Made by a program: the position numbers and the translations under genes
Part shown: one piece after another, positions 16,982-26,109 of the stretch
Layout: every line of letters starts with the position of its first letter
How positions within the stretch are numbered: position 1 is the stretch's first letter
The notes under the pieces: generated by a model
Databases searched by the model: none
What the model saw: only the letters and a program-made list of their open reading frames with translations
Told to the model about the DNA's origin: nothing
Origin: Pseudomonas sp. Irchel s3h14
GTDB taxonomy: Bacteria; Pseudomonadota; Gammaproteobacteria; Pseudomonadales; Pseudomonadaceae
Assembly: GCF_900187425.1 (NCBI RefSeq)
Contig: NZ_FYDJ01000001.1
Coordinates: 186,001 to 250,000, forward strand
Length of the DNA stretch: 64,000 nt
Reading direction: 5' to 3'

Positions 16982-17974
16982 TCATGGTCTGAACTGACTC
17001 GGCGCCACACCGCTCCAGCGCACAAACGCATGACGGAAACTCGCGGTCTCGCTGAAACCCAATGCTTCAGCGATTTGATAGATCGGCAGTTGGTCCTCGC
17101 AGAGCATGCGTTTGGCCTGCTCGAACCGCAGCTCATCAAGCAATTCCTGATAGCTGCAACCCAGGTCATTCAGGTGCCGACGCAAGGTGCGCGCCGAGCA
17201 ATTCATCTGTTCGGCCAAACCTTCGAGGCCGGGCGCCGCATTCAACTGCGCGCTGAGTAGCTGGCGGATTCGTCCCAGCCACACCTGGCGACCCGTGAAC
17301 TCGGTGTTCTGTTTGCGGCAGCGTTCGGCCATGGCTTGATGGGTGATGGCGTCGGCCAGAGGCAGGGGGTGCTCCAGCCAGGCTTTGTCGAAGGCAAAGG
17401 CGTTGGACGCAGCGTCGAACTGCAAGGGGCAAGCGAAACGTTCGGTGTAGCGTGCCTGATAGTCCGGTGCCGGGTATTCGAAGCGGGCGCCAAGCAGCGG
17501 CAACGGTTGGCCGAGCAGGTCTTCGCAAGTGACCTTCATCGAAACCAGGCAAAACTCGACATTGAATGGCGCCAGCGCAGGGTTTTCCCGATAGTCGCCA
17601 GCGGTGAGCCAGATGCGCTCGTTATCCTCTTCCAGGCTCAACTCGAACAGTGTTCCTAATAGCGCCGGATAATGCAGTGCCAGCCGCAAGGCGTCACCTA
17701 AAGTGGCGCTGGTGAGTAAGGCGTACCCGAGCATGCCGTAGGACGAAACATGCATTCGCCGGCCCAATTCCAGGCCGATGTCACGCTTCAGCGCGACGGC
17801 GTTGGCGCAGACCTGCATCTCCTGATTGGTGGTGATGCGCGTGTCCGCCCGGCTCAGATCCGCCGCGCTGATGCCGCTTCCAGCCAGCAAGGCTTCGCTG
17901 GGCAGCCCCTGGTCCTTGAAAGCGCTGAGCACCAAAGAGACGGCGTTGAGGGTGGTGAGGTGGGAGTGGAGCAT
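16982..17974 (-). CDS. AraC-family transcription regulator
   Basis: A 330-residue regulator with an N-terminal Arabinose-binding-like sensor domain (about 20-210) and a C-terminal AraC HTH pair (GLEGLAEQMNCSARTLRRHL, then IYQIAEALGFSETASFRHAF). This OruR/ArgR-like architecture is common beside amine and amino-acid catabolic genes in Pseudomonas. I chose the ATG at 17974; the TTG 12 codons earlier has no ribosome site. It sits upstream of aphA on the same strand, separated by repeat copy A. Control of aphA and the PotF-like gene is plausible. Confidence 0.85.
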   Translation of the reverse strand: MLHSHLTTLNAVSLVLSAFKDQGLPSEALLAGSGISAADLSRADTRITTNQEMQVCANAVALKRDIGLELGRRMHVSSYGMLGYALLTSATLGDALRLALHYPALLGTLFELSLEEDNERIWLTAGDYRENPALAPFNVEFCLVSMKVTCEDLLGQPLPLLGARFEYPAPDYQARYTERFACPLQFDAASNAFAFDKAWLEHPLPLADAITHQAMAERCRKQNTEFTGRQVWLGRIRQLLSAQLNAAPGLEGLAEQMNCSARTLRRHLNDLGCSYQELLDELRFEQAKRMLCEDQLPIYQIAEALGFSETASFRHAFVRWSGVAPSQFRP

Positions 17975-18031
17975 GGGGTATTCCAGCCTTGGGATGCTGG
18001 AACGCAGCAAGTTGTATGCCTGATGGAGATC

Positions 18032-18138
18032 CTGTGGGAGCGAGCCGGCTCCGGGCGGCGCTCCGACGATGGCGGTGTGTCAGTCAGCATCAATGTTGGA
18101 TGGACGACCGCTATCGCGAGCAGGCTCGCTCCCACAGG
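18032..18138. repeat. Inverted REP pair (REPIN)
   Basis: CTGTGGGAGCGAGCCGGCTCC at the left faces TCGCGAGCAGGCTCGCTCCCACAG at the right. The spacer contains GTGTGTCAGTCAGCATCAATGTT, related to the spacers at 19185 and 26674. Confidence 0.85.
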
Positions 18139-18151
18139 GTTTTGCAGGGTG

Positions 18152-19156
18152 TCAGATGAGTTCGCCGCAGAGGTCGAGCTCTACAAGACGCCGCACTTCA
18201 GCGATGTCGAGCCCGGCACCCAGCAACCCATGCAACTTGCCGAACGCGGCTTCACGGGTCATGCCACCACCCGACAGCACGCCCACGCCGCGCAACCGAC
18301 TGCCAGCCTCGTAAACATCCAGCTCGACGCCACCTTCATGGCATTGGGTGACGGCTACAACCACAACACCCTTGTCCCGCGCCCGTTCCAGGCTGGCGAG
18401 GAACTCTGGATTGTCGCTCGGTCCGGTGCCGCTGCCGTAGCACTCCAGCACCAGTCCCTGAATGCCACTGTCGAGCAGGCCATCCAGTATCTCGGCGCCG
18501 ATGCCGGGGAACAGCGGCAACACGGCGACCTTCGCCAGTTGCTTGGGCTGGTTGTAGGTCAGCGGCACCGGTATTGAAGACGCCTTCGCACCGCCACCCT
18601 GACGCTCAAGACGCTTGAACGGATGACGACCGAAACTGCGAACCTTCGCGCAACGGGTCGGGTCCAGCAGTTCGCCGTGGAAGTACAGATGAACGCCCGG
18701 CGCAAGGCCTTGGCCGAGGGCTACCAGCGCGCCACTGAGGTTTTCCCAGGCATCGCTGTCGGTCACGCCGGCCGGCAGCATGGAACCGGTGAACACCACG
18801 CGGGCATGCAGGCCGAGCAATTGAAAACTCATGGCCGCAGCGCTGTAGGCGAGGGTGTCGGTGCCGTGCAGGATCAGCACGCTGTCGCAGCCCTGGACAT
18901 CGACGGCGTCGACCACCGCTTCACGCAGTTGCTGCCAGTAAGCCGGGCTCATGTTGGCGCTGTCGATCAGCGGCGACATCTCGCGAAAGCGCCACTGCGG
19001 TACGACAAGGTCAGGCTGGCTGTGCAGATATTCGCGCATCCGGGCTTCGAAACCGGATGCCGGGGCCAGGCCATGAGCGCTGGCTTGCATACCGATGGTG
19101 CCGCCGGTGTAGAGCACCATGACGTGCTGGGCGGCAGGGTAGGTCGAGGAATTCAT
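18152..19156 (-). CDS. ansA: L-asparaginase, type I-like
   Basis: Hydrolyses asparagine to aspartate and ammonia. The two catalytic threonine motifs are present: LYTGGTIGMQ near the start and ILHGTDTLAYSA around residue 95. It is 334 residues with no signal peptide, which fits the cytoplasmic type I form. The ATG has GGAGCGTCTCC upstream. Aspartase (aspA) lies 2 kb away on the same strand, with an alanine/glycine symporter between. The block therefore groups asparagine, aspartate and alanine metabolism. Confidence 0.9.
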   Translation of the reverse strand: MNSSTYPAAQHVMVLYTGGTIGMQASAHGLAPASGFEARMREYLHSQPDLVVPQWRFREMSPLIDSANMSPAYWQQLREAVVDAVDVQGCDSVLILHGTDTLAYSAAAMSFQLLGLHARVVFTGSMLPAGVTDSDAWENLSGALVALGQGLAPGVHLYFHGELLDPTRCAKVRSFGRHPFKRLERQGGGAKASSIPVPLTYNQPKQLAKVAVLPLFPGIGAEILDGLLDSGIQGLVLECYGSGTGPSDNPEFLASLERARDKGVVVVAVTQCHEGGVELDVYEAGSRLRGVGVLSGGGMTREAAFGKLHGLLGAGLDIAEVRRLVELDLCGELI

Positions 19157-19184
19157 GGAGACGCTCCGAGAACAATGAGTTCCA

Positions 19185-19276
19185 TTGTGGGAGCGGGCTT
19201 GCTCGCGAATGCGGTGTATCAGTCAACGATGATGTTGAATGTTACGACCTCTTCGCGAGCAAGCCCGCTCCCACAG
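19185..19276. repeat. Inverted REP pair (REPIN)
   Basis: TGTGGGAGCGGGCTTGCTCGCGAA faces TTCGCGAGCAAGCCCGCTCCCACA. The spacer CAGTCAACGATGATGTTGAA also occurs in the element at 26674-26780, so the two are copies of one composite unit. Confidence 0.9.
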
Positions 19277-19297
19277 GGGATACCGCACTTTAACCGA

Positions 19298-20749
19298 TCA
19301 GCGTTGCGCTGCGGGTACGCCTTGCTGCTCAGCTTCAGCCTTGGTGGCGGCGGCTGGCGGATTGGCTGGCCAGGCTTTCAGGTCCAGGTCCAGATCCGGG
19401 AATTTGCTCGAATCGAACACAGGCGTCTTGATGCCGGCCGCGCGCTGGTCATCGTAGTCACGCAGGATGCGCATGCCGACTTTGAACAGCAGGAACAGCG
19501 CGATCAGGTTCACGAATGCCAGCATCGTCATGGTGATGTCGGCGAAGGCGAACACCGTGCCCAGGTTCTCGATAGCGCCCCAGAAAATCAACACCAATAC
19601 CAGCGCGCGGTAGCCGATCAACGCCTTGCGGTTTTCACCGATCAGGAAGCGCAGGTTGCTCTCGCCCAGGTAGTAGTTGTAGAGGATCGAGGTGAACACG
19701 AACAACGACAGGGCCACGGAGATGAAGCTCCGGCCCCAGTCACCGACCACGGCGGCCAGGGAGTTCTGGGTCAGGGCAATGCCGTCGCCTTCGAAGCCCG
19801 GGGTGTAGAAGCCCGAGAGCAGAATCAGCAACGCGGTGCAGGTGCAGATCACGAAGGTGTCGAGGAACACGCTGAACGCCTGAACCACACCTTGTGACAC
19901 CGGGTGCTCGACCGACGCGACCGCGGCCACGTTCGGCGCACTGCCCAGGCCTGCTTCGTTGGCGAATACGCCGCGCTTCACGCCCATGACAATGGCGCTG
20001 CCGATCAGGCCGCCGAAGGCCTGGTCGAGACCGAAGGCGCTTTTGACGATGGTCATCAGCATCGCTGGAACGTGGTCGAATTGCAGCACGATCACGTAGA
20101 TGGTCACGCCGATGTACACCAGGGTTTTCACCGGCACCAGCAGGTCAGCGACCTTGGCGATGCGCTTGATCCCACCGATGAACACCAGACCCAGCAACAC
20201 CGCCAGGGCCAGACCGGTGTAAGTGGTGTCGAGGCCGAAAGCGTTGTTCAGCGAGTGGGTCACGGCGTGGGATTGCAGACCGTTGAAGGCGAAGCCGAAG
20301 GTGATCAGCAGCAGGAACGCCATGATCATGCCCAGCCAGCGTTTCTGCAGGCCGTGCTGGATGTAGTAGGACGGGCCGCCACGGTAGGTGCCGTCGGAGT
20401 CGCAACGCTTGTAGAGCTGGCCGAGGGAGCATTCGAAGAAGCTGCTGGACATGCCGACCAGCGCGGTCACCCACATCCAGAACACCGCACCCGGACCACC
20501 CAGGGTCACGGCGATACCGACACCGGCGATGTTACCCGCACCGACGCGGCCGGCGAGGCTGAGCATCAAGGCCTGGAACGAACTGAGTTGGCCGGCGCTG
20601 CTTTTCAGGCTGTCGCGGAACACCGCGAACATGTGGAAGAAGTGGCGTAATTGAACGAAACGCGAGCGGATCGTGAAGTAGCTACCGAGCCCGACAATGA
20701 GCACGATCAGTACTTTCCCTGAGAGGAAGTCGTTGATGACTTCGAGCAT
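19298..20749 (-). CDS. Alanine/glycine:cation symporter (AgcS/AlsT family)
   Basis: A 483-residue inner-membrane symporter that imports alanine or glycine with Na+ or H+. The family motifs are clear: GAGNIAGVGIAVTLGGPGAVFWMW near residue 70 (given in two parts, GAGNIAGVGIA and LGGPGAVFWMW), and FANEAGLGSAPNVAA around 270. Many hydrophobic segments run through the protein, with a hydrophilic Ala-rich C-terminal tail. The gene is monocistronic by its spacing, with a REP pair downstream and a long gap upstream. Confidence 0.9.
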   Translation of the reverse strand: MLEVINDFLSGKVLIVLIVGLGSYFTIRSRFVQLRHFFHMFAVFRDSLKSSAGQLSSFQALMLSLAGRVGAGNIAGVGIAVTLGGPGAVFWMWVTALVGMSSSFFECSLGQLYKRCDSDGTYRGGPSYYIQHGLQKRWLGMIMAFLLLITFGFAFNGLQSHAVTHSLNNAFGLDTTYTGLALAVLLGLVFIGGIKRIAKVADLLVPVKTLVYIGVTIYVIVLQFDHVPAMLMTIVKSAFGLDQAFGGLIGSAIVMGVKRGVFANEAGLGSAPNVAAVASVEHPVSQGVVQAFSVFLDTFVICTCTALLILLSGFYTPGFEGDGIALTQNSLAAVVGDWGRSFISVALSLFVFTSILYNYYLGESNLRFLIGENRKALIGYRALVLVLIFWGAIENLGTVFAFADITMTMLAFVNLIALFLLFKVGMRILRDYDDQRAAGIKTPVFDSSKFPDLDLDLKAWPANPPAAATKAEAEQQGVPAAQR

Positions 20750-21126
20750 GGATTATTCCTCGCTGTTTTTTGTGTAGGCAAATGCTGTGCGGTCAGAAAC
20801 ATCGCGTTACACCGGATTGCGCGCGGCAAAACAGGTGAGGCGAAGGTTCGTCCCGATTTCATATTGCGGGTTTGTTATTAGTTCGGGTTTCGCATGGTTT
20901 TGGGCCTCGTTACCGACGACCGCTCACGCGAAGAGGGGCGGCACTATACCGATGAGCGTGCCGTCCGTCTGCACGATTGTGGTGCAAGCATCGAAACGAG
21001 GTCCCTTTCTCTTGTAGGAGCATGGCTTGCCAGCGATGGCGATCTTGAGGGCGCCATCGCCGGCAAGCCGTGCTCCTACAGAAGTCGAGCCAGGCACGAC
21101 CTATACGGTCGGGCCTGCAAATAATT
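20750..21126. other. Intergenic stretch between the symporter and aspA
   Basis: It holds the symporter promoter region and one REP pair (21013-21080). I see no supported gene. Short open frames here have no ribosome site. The aspA terminator starts at 21127. Confidence 0.7.
21013..21080. repeat. Inverted repeat of the TGTAGGAGCA class
   Basis: TTGTAGGAGCATGGCTTGCC faces GGCAAGCCGTGCTCCTACA, with inner arms CAGCGATGGCG and CGCCATCGCCG. This is the second REP class in the window, also at 23771, 32571 and 36773. Confidence 0.85.
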
Positions 21127-21165
21127 AAAAAAAAGGGCTTGGGGAATAAATCCCCAAGCCCTCAA
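21127..21165 (-). terminator. Rho-independent terminator of aspA
   Basis: On the minus strand GGGCTTGGGG pairs with CCCCAAGCCC over a 7-base loop. Eight T follow (the A-run at 21127-21134). The stem is ten perfect base pairs and lies about 90 bases after the aspA stop. Confidence 0.9.
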
Positions 21166-21252
21166 AAGGTGAGAGGTGTCTAGTCCCTCGACCTGGTGAG
21201 CGTGGCGCTTCGTGCTCTTCGTTAAAAGAGCCAGCGCCGGCGTTGCGTTCGG

Positions 21253-22677
21253 TTAAGCCTTCAGAGGCACCAGACGCGGAGCAATCATGTTTTCCGGGCG
21301 CAGGATGTCGGCGAGCATTTCGTCGTCGAGCAAGCCTTCTTCGCGCACCAGTTCCAGCACGCCGCGGCCGCTTTCGAGGGCGATACGCGCGATGCGGGTG
21401 GCGTTTTCATAGCCGATGTACGGGTTCAGCGCGGTGACCAGACCGATCGAGTGTTCGACCAGTTCGCGGCAGCGCTCTTCGTTGGCGGTGATGCCGACAA
21501 TGCAGTGCTCGCGCAGCATGTCCATGGCGCGTTGCAGCAGGCGGATCGAGTCGAAGATCTTGAACGCGATCAGCGGCTCCATCACGTTCAGTTGCAACTG
21601 GCCGCCTTCGGCCGCGATGGTCAGGGCCAGGTCGTTGCCGATGATCTGGAACGCCACCTGGTTAACCGCTTCCGGGATAACCGGGTTGACCTTGCCAGGC
21701 ATGATGGAGCTACCTGGCTGACGCGCTGGCAGGTTGATTTCGTTGATGCCGGTGCGTGGGCCGCTGGACAGCAGGCGCAGGTCATTGCAGATCTTCGACA
21801 GCTTGACCGCGGTGCGCTTGAGCATGCCGGAGAACAGCACGAAGGCGCCCATGTCGGAGGTGGCTTCGATCAGGTCGGCGGCCGGAACCAGCGGTTGACC
21901 GCTGATCAGTGCCAGACGCTCAACGGCCAGGTGCTGGTAACGCGGGTCAGCGTTGATGCCGGTACCGATCGCGGTGCCGCCCAGGTTCACTTCGGTCAGC
22001 AGTTCAGGTGCCAGTGTTTTCAGACGTGCCAGGTCTTCGCTCAATGTGGTGGCGAAGGCACGGAATTCTTGACCCAGGGTCATCGGCACGGCGTCTTGCA
22101 GCTGGGTACGACCCATCTTCAGGACGTGGCTGAACTCAACACCCTTGGCAGCGAACGCCTGGATCAGGCTGTCGAGGCTGGCCAGCAGCGCGTCGTGACC
22201 CAGCAGCAGACCCAGACGGATCGCGGTCGGGTAGGCGTCGTTGGTCGACTGCGCCATGTTCACGTCGTTGTTCGGGTGCAGGTATTGGTATTCGCCCTTC
22301 TGGTGACCCATGGCCTCCAGCGCGATGTTGGCGATGACTTCGTTGGCATTCATGTTGGTTGAAGTGCCAGCGCCGCCTTGAATCATGTCCACCACGAACT
22401 CTTCGTGGAAATCGCCGCGGATCAAACGTGCACAGGCTTCGCTGATGGCAGCGTGCTTGGCTTCGCTCAGGTGACCCAGTTCGCGGTTGGCGTCAGCGGC
22501 GGCCTGTTTGACCATGGCCAGGCCGACAACCAGCTTCGGGTAATGCGAAATCGGAACGCCGGAGAGACGGAAGTTGTTCACCGCTCGCAGGGTCTGGATG
22601 CCGTAATACGCTTGAGCAGGTACTTCGAGTACGCCAAGCAGGTCTTTTTCTGTGCGGAAAGATGCAGCGGAGGACAT
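21253..22677 (-). CDS. aspA: Aspartate ammonia-lyase
   Basis: Converts aspartate to fumarate and ammonia. The fumarase/aspartase signature GSSIMPGKVNP is present, as are GGAGTSTNMNANEV and the substrate loop TGINADPRY. Length is 474 residues from the ATG at 22677, matching AspA. An open frame 16 codons longer has no support. A LysR gene is divergent 180 bases away, the same pair as in P. aeruginosa from memory. It works with ansA nearby to feed asparagine nitrogen and carbon into the TCA cycle. Confidence 0.95.
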   Translation of the reverse strand: MSSAASFRTEKDLLGVLEVPAQAYYGIQTLRAVNNFRLSGVPISHYPKLVVGLAMVKQAAADANRELGHLSEAKHAAISEACARLIRGDFHEEFVVDMIQGGAGTSTNMNANEVIANIALEAMGHQKGEYQYLHPNNDVNMAQSTNDAYPTAIRLGLLLGHDALLASLDSLIQAFAAKGVEFSHVLKMGRTQLQDAVPMTLGQEFRAFATTLSEDLARLKTLAPELLTEVNLGGTAIGTGINADPRYQHLAVERLALISGQPLVPAADLIEATSDMGAFVLFSGMLKRTAVKLSKICNDLRLLSSGPRTGINEINLPARQPGSSIMPGKVNPVIPEAVNQVAFQIIGNDLALTIAAEGGQLQLNVMEPLIAFKIFDSIRLLQRAMDMLREHCIVGITANEERCRELVEHSIGLVTALNPYIGYENATRIARIALESGRGVLELVREEGLLDDEMLADILRPENMIAPRLVPLKA

Positions 22678-22857
22678 GATAGAAATCATCTCGATATGGA
22701 CCCGGTCTGTGCCGGAACACTGCAAATGCTAGGCTTGTGGAGAATTTTGGGCCAATGCTGTTAAACACTAGCCTATGCACATTCGGCATAATGCCCGTGT
22801 GACGCCGTGTCTGCGGCGAGCGTGTGACCTAAATTGGTGCGTGTCCGGGAGGCCGTG

Positions 22858-23775
22858 ATGAACCTTGAAAGTAAATGGCTGGAGGACTTTAGTGCTCTGG
22901 CCGCCACCCGCAGCTTCTCCCAGGCTGCCGAACGACGCTTCGTGACTCAGCCGGCATTCAGTCGACGGATCCGCAGCCTTGAAGCCGCGCTGGGGCTGAC
23001 CTTGGTCAATCGCTCGCGTACGCCGATCGAGCTGACGGCGGCGGGGCAGCTGTTTCTGGTCACCGCGCGGACGGTGGTCGAGCAACTCGGTGAAGTGTTG
23101 CGTCACCTTCATCACCTGGAAGGCGGGCAGGGCGAGGTGATGCAGGTCGCTGCCGCTCACTCCCTGGCGTTGGGGTTCTTTCCGCGCTGGATCGCGCAGT
23201 TGCGTAACGAAGGCCTGAACATCGCGACGCGCCTGGTGGCAACCAACGTCGGTGATGCCGTGCATGCCCTGCGCGAAGGCGGTTGCGATCTGATGCTGGC
23301 GTTCTACGACCCGGATGCCGCGATGCAGATGGACCCGGAAATCTTCCCGTCGCTGCACCTTGGCGACACTGAAATGCTCCCGGTCTGCGCGGCAGACGCC
23401 GAGGGCAAGCCACTGTTCGATCTGGAAGGCGAAGGCAGCGTGCCGCTGCTCGCCTACAGCGCCGGTGCGTTTCTCGGGCGTTCGGTGAACATGCTGCTGC
23501 GTCAGCGTGCGCTGCGGTTCACTACCATTTACGAAACCGCCATGGCCGACAGCCTTAAAAGCATGGCGCTGGAAGGATTGGGCATTGCCTGGGTGCCGCG
23601 GCTCAGCGTGCGCGCCGAACTGGCTCGTGGCGAACTGGTGGTTTGCGGCGGCCCGCAATGGCATGTGCCGCTGGAGATTCGCCTGTACCGCTGCGCCTTG
23701 GTGCGCAAGGCGAATGTGCGGTTGCTGTGGCGCAAGCTTGAAGGCGGTGCCGCGCAGGGCACAACCTCCCTGTAG
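22858..23775 (+). CDS. LysR-family transcription regulator
   Basis: A 305-residue regulator. The N-terminal winged HTH is clear (SFSQAAERRFVTQPAFSRRI, residues about 19-38). A substrate-binding domain follows from about residue 90. The ATG at 22858 has GGAGG upstream and is preferred over a GTG at 22834. It is divergent from aspA and is the natural candidate to regulate it. The 180-base gap would contain the operator, but I could not pick out a convincing T-N11-A pair with confidence. Confidence 0.9.
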   Translation: MNLESKWLEDFSALAATRSFSQAAERRFVTQPAFSRRIRSLEAALGLTLVNRSRTPIELTAAGQLFLVTARTVVEQLGEVLRHLHHLEGGQGEVMQVAAAHSLALGFFPRWIAQLRNEGLNIATRLVATNVGDAVHALREGGCDLMLAFYDPDAAMQMDPEIFPSLHLGDTEMLPVCAADAEGKPLFDLEGEGSVPLLAYSAGAFLGRSVNMLLRQRALRFTTIYETAMADSLKSMALEGLGIAWVPRLSVRAELARGELVVCGGPQWHVPLEIRLYRCALVRKANVRLLWRKLEGGAAQGTTSL

Positions 23776-23838
23776 GAGCACAGCTTGCTGGTGATGGCGT
23801 CCGCCAAATCGCCATCGCCGGCAAGCCGTGCTCCTACA
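23771..23838. repeat. Inverted repeat of the TGTAGGAGCA class
   Basis: TGTAGGAGCACAGCTTGCTG faces CCGGCAAGCCGTGCTCCTACA. It begins inside the last codons of the LysR gene (the stop codon TAG is part of the repeat), so the repeat has replaced or formed the gene's end. Confidence 0.8.
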
Positions 23839-23950
23839 AGGACAGGATGCGCCAGCAAGCATTTTGGCTGACCCTGAAGTCAATAAAACCGGGACTTTGG
23901 CCCGAATGACAGATGGTCGTATCGGGGGCTGTTTATCTGCTTCATTGAGG

Positions 23951-24032
23951 TATACTGCGCGGCCTTCGGCCGGTTCGTCCGGCCATAATTCGTACAATCA
24001 AGCCACGCATTTTGCGTGGCTTGTTGTTTTTT
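23951..24032 (+). promoter_or_regulatory. purE promoter and leader with strong terminator (attenuator candidate)
   Basis: A TATACT -10-like box lies at 23951. After it come two overlapping hairpins that exclude each other: GGCC-TTC-GGCC (23961-23971) and GGCCGG/CCGGCC (23968-23984). Then comes a perfect 10-bp stem CAAGCCACGC/GCGTGGCTTG (23999-24023) and a T-rich tail to 24032. The purE ATG is 39 bases further on. A terminator between promoter and gene suggests attenuation. It may instead just end transcripts from the LysR gene; the -35 region is weak, so the promoter call is tentative. Confidence 0.55.
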
Positions 24033-24070
24033 GACGCGCCTGCGGGCGCCCAGAGAGAAGAGGCACGACG

Positions 24071-24562
24071 ATGAGTGCACTGGTTGGCGTGATCATGGGC
24101 TCCAAGTCCGATTGGTCCACCCTTAGCCACACCGCCGATATGCTGGAAAAGCTCGGCATTCCTTACGAGGTGAAAGTGGTCTCTGCCCACCGCACCCCGG
24201 ACCTGCTGTTCCAGTACGCCGAAGAGGCTGAGGCGCGTGGCATCGAGGTGATTATCGCCGGTGCCGGCGGCGCAGCCCACTTGCCAGGCATGTGTGCGGC
24301 CAAAACCCACCTGCCGGTGCTTGGCGTGCCGGTGCAGTCGTCGATGCTCTCGGGCGTCGATTCGCTGCTGTCTATCGTGCAGATGCCCGCGGGCATTCCG
24401 GTCGCCACCCTGGCCATCGGCAAGGCTGGCGCGATCAACGCAGCACTGCTCTCGGCGAGCATCCTCGGCGCCAAGCGCCCGCAGTTCCACGCGGTGCTGA
24501 AAAAATTCCGCGCTGAGCAGACAGACAGCGTCCTGGAAAATCCAGACCCACGCATCGCCTGA
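24071..24562 (+). CDS. purE: N5-carboxyaminoimidazole ribonucleotide mutase
   Basis: Purine biosynthesis: converts N5-CAIR to CAIR. It is 163 residues and begins with the family pattern [20 protein letters not shown]. The motif [20 protein letters not shown] and the [11 protein letters not shown] loop follow. The ribosome site is GAGAAGAGG. purK follows 11 bases later. The two proteins act in succession, PurK making the unstable N5-CAIR that PurE rearranges. Confidence 0.96.
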   Translation: MSALVGVIMGSKSDWSTLSHTADMLEKLGIPYEVKVVSAHRTPDLLFQYAEEAEARGIEVIIAGAGGAAHLPGMCAAKTHLPVLGVPVQSSMLSGVDSLLSIVQMPAGIPVATLAIGKAGAINAALLSASILGAKRPQFHAVLKKFRAEQTDSVLENPDPRIA

Positions 24563-24573
24563 GGTTGTTGACG

Positions 24574-25656
24574 ATGAAGATCGGTGTAATCGGTGGCGGC
24601 CAGTTGGGTCGCATGTTGGCGCTGGCGGGCACTCCGCTGGGCATGAACTTCGCTTTCCTGGACCCCGCGCCGGATGCTTGCGCAGCCGCGTTGGGCGAAC
24701 ATCTGCGGGCCGATTACGGCGATCAGGATCACCTGCGTCAGCTGGCCGATGAAGTCGATCTGGTGACTTTCGAGTTCGAAAGCGTCCCGGCCGAAACCGT
24801 GGCCTTCCTGTCGCAATTCGTCCCGGTTTACCCGAGCGCCGAAGCCCTGCGCATCGCCCGTGATCGCTGGTTCGAGAAGAGCATGTTCAAGGACCTGGGG
24901 ATTCCCACCCCGGCGTTCGCCGACATTCAATCGCAAGCCGATCTGGACGCTGCCGTGGCTTCCATCGGTCTGCCTGCCGTGCTGAAAACCCGCACCTTGG
25001 GTTACGACGGCAAGGGCCAGAAGGTCCTGCGCAAGCCTGAAGACGTGGCCGGCACGTTCGCCGAACTGGGCAGCGTGGCCTGCCTGCTGGAAGGTTTCGT
25101 GCCGTTCACCGGTGAAGTCTCGTTGATCGCCGTGCGCGCTCGCGATGGCGAAACCAGGTTCTATCCGCTGGTTCACAACACCCACGACAGCGGCATCCTC
25201 AAGTTGTCCGTGGCCAGCACCGACCACCCGCTGCAAGTCTTGGCCGAAGATTATTCCAGTCGTGTGCTCAAGCAGCTGAACTACGTCGGCGTGATGGCGT
25301 TCGAGTTCTTTGAAGTCGACGGTGGCCTCAAGGCCAACGAGATAGCCCCGCGTGTGCATAACTCGGGTCACTGGACCACTGAAGGTGCCGAGTGCAGCCA
25401 GTTCGAAAACCACCTGCGGGCCGTCGCCGGTCTGCCGCTGGGTTCGACGGCCAAGGTCGGCGAGAGCGCGATGCTCAACTTCATCGGTGTTGTACCACCG
25501 GTAGAGAAAGTGATCGCGATCGACGATTGCCATTTGCATCACTATGGCAAGGCCTTCAAGGTCGGCCGCAAGGTCGGTCACGCCAATCTGCGCTGTGCAG
25601 ACCGTGATACGTTGGCTGCACAGATCCTCAAGGTCGAAGCGCTCATCGCCGAATAG
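24574..25656 (+). CDS. purK: N5-carboxyaminoimidazole ribonucleotide synthase
   Basis: ATP-grasp enzyme that joins bicarbonate to AIR. It starts with the nucleotide-fold pattern MKIGVIGGGQLGRML. The ATP-grasp part has LKTRTLGYDGKGQ around residue 140 and EIAPRVHNSGHWT near 255. Length is 360 residues from the ATG at 24574. A TTG three codons earlier is the only upstream alternative. It is the second gene of the purEK operon. Confidence 0.96.
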   Translation: MKIGVIGGGQLGRMLALAGTPLGMNFAFLDPAPDACAAALGEHLRADYGDQDHLRQLADEVDLVTFEFESVPAETVAFLSQFVPVYPSAEALRIARDRWFEKSMFKDLGIPTPAFADIQSQADLDAAVASIGLPAVLKTRTLGYDGKGQKVLRKPEDVAGTFAELGSVACLLEGFVPFTGEVSLIAVRARDGETRFYPLVHNTHDSGILKLSVASTDHPLQVLAEDYSSRVLKQLNYVGVMAFEFFEVDGGLKANEIAPRVHNSGHWTTEGAECSQFENHLRAVAGLPLGSTAKVGESAMLNFIGVVPPVEKVIAIDDCHLHHYGKAFKVGRKVGHANLRCADRDTLAAQILKVEALIAE

Positions 25657-25763
25657 TTTCATGTGGCAGCGGCGGAACCATTCAGGGGCCGCCGTTCTCT
25701 GATGGCAGGATGCCAAAGTCTGACTAGGCTTTGGGCATTGCCATTCAATCAGAGGGAAATGCC

Positions 25764-26012
25764 ATGGGAATTATTGGAACCATCTTTATCGGCTTGATCG
25801 TCGGCCTGCTGGCTCGGTTTCTGAAACCGGGCGATGACAGCATGGGCTGGATCATGACCATCCTGCTCGGTATCGGCGGTTCGTTGGCGGCCACTTATGG
25901 CGGCCAGGCTCTGGGCATCTACCGCGCTGGCGAAGGCGCAGGTTTCATCGGTGCGCTGGTGGGCGCGGTGGTATTGCTGGTGATTTACGGCCTGATCAAA
26001 AAAAGGACCTGA
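25764..26012 (+). CDS. GlsB/YeaQ/YmgE-type small membrane protein
   Basis: An 82-residue inner-membrane protein of the transglycosylase-associated family. Three hydrophobic segments are visible (IIGTIFIGLIVGLLARFL, ILLGIGGSLAATYGG and FIGALVGAVVLLVIYGL), with the family's GWIMTILLGIGG motif. It ends in KKRT. The ATG at 25764 has GAGGGAA upstream; an open frame 11 codons longer lacks one. Members are often induced by stress. The molecular role is not known. Confidence 0.88.
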   Translation: MGIIGTIFIGLIVGLLARFLKPGDDSMGWIMTILLGIGGSLAATYGGQALGIYRAGEGAGFIGALVGAVVLLVIYGLIKKRT

Positions 26013-26025
26013 TTGAAGTGACAAA

Positions 26026-26054
26026 GCCCTCTCTGCGCCATCGCCGGAGAGGGC
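26026..26054 (+). terminator. Hairpin after the GlsB-type gene
   Basis: GCCCTCTC (26026-26033) pairs with GAGAGGGC (26047-26054). No T-run follows, so it is a weak terminator or an RNA-stabilising hairpin. Confidence 0.45.
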
Positions 26055-26109
26055 TAGAATGCTCGGCGTTGCCATCGTCACATTGTCCTATCCTTTGCCG
26101 AGCACTTTC

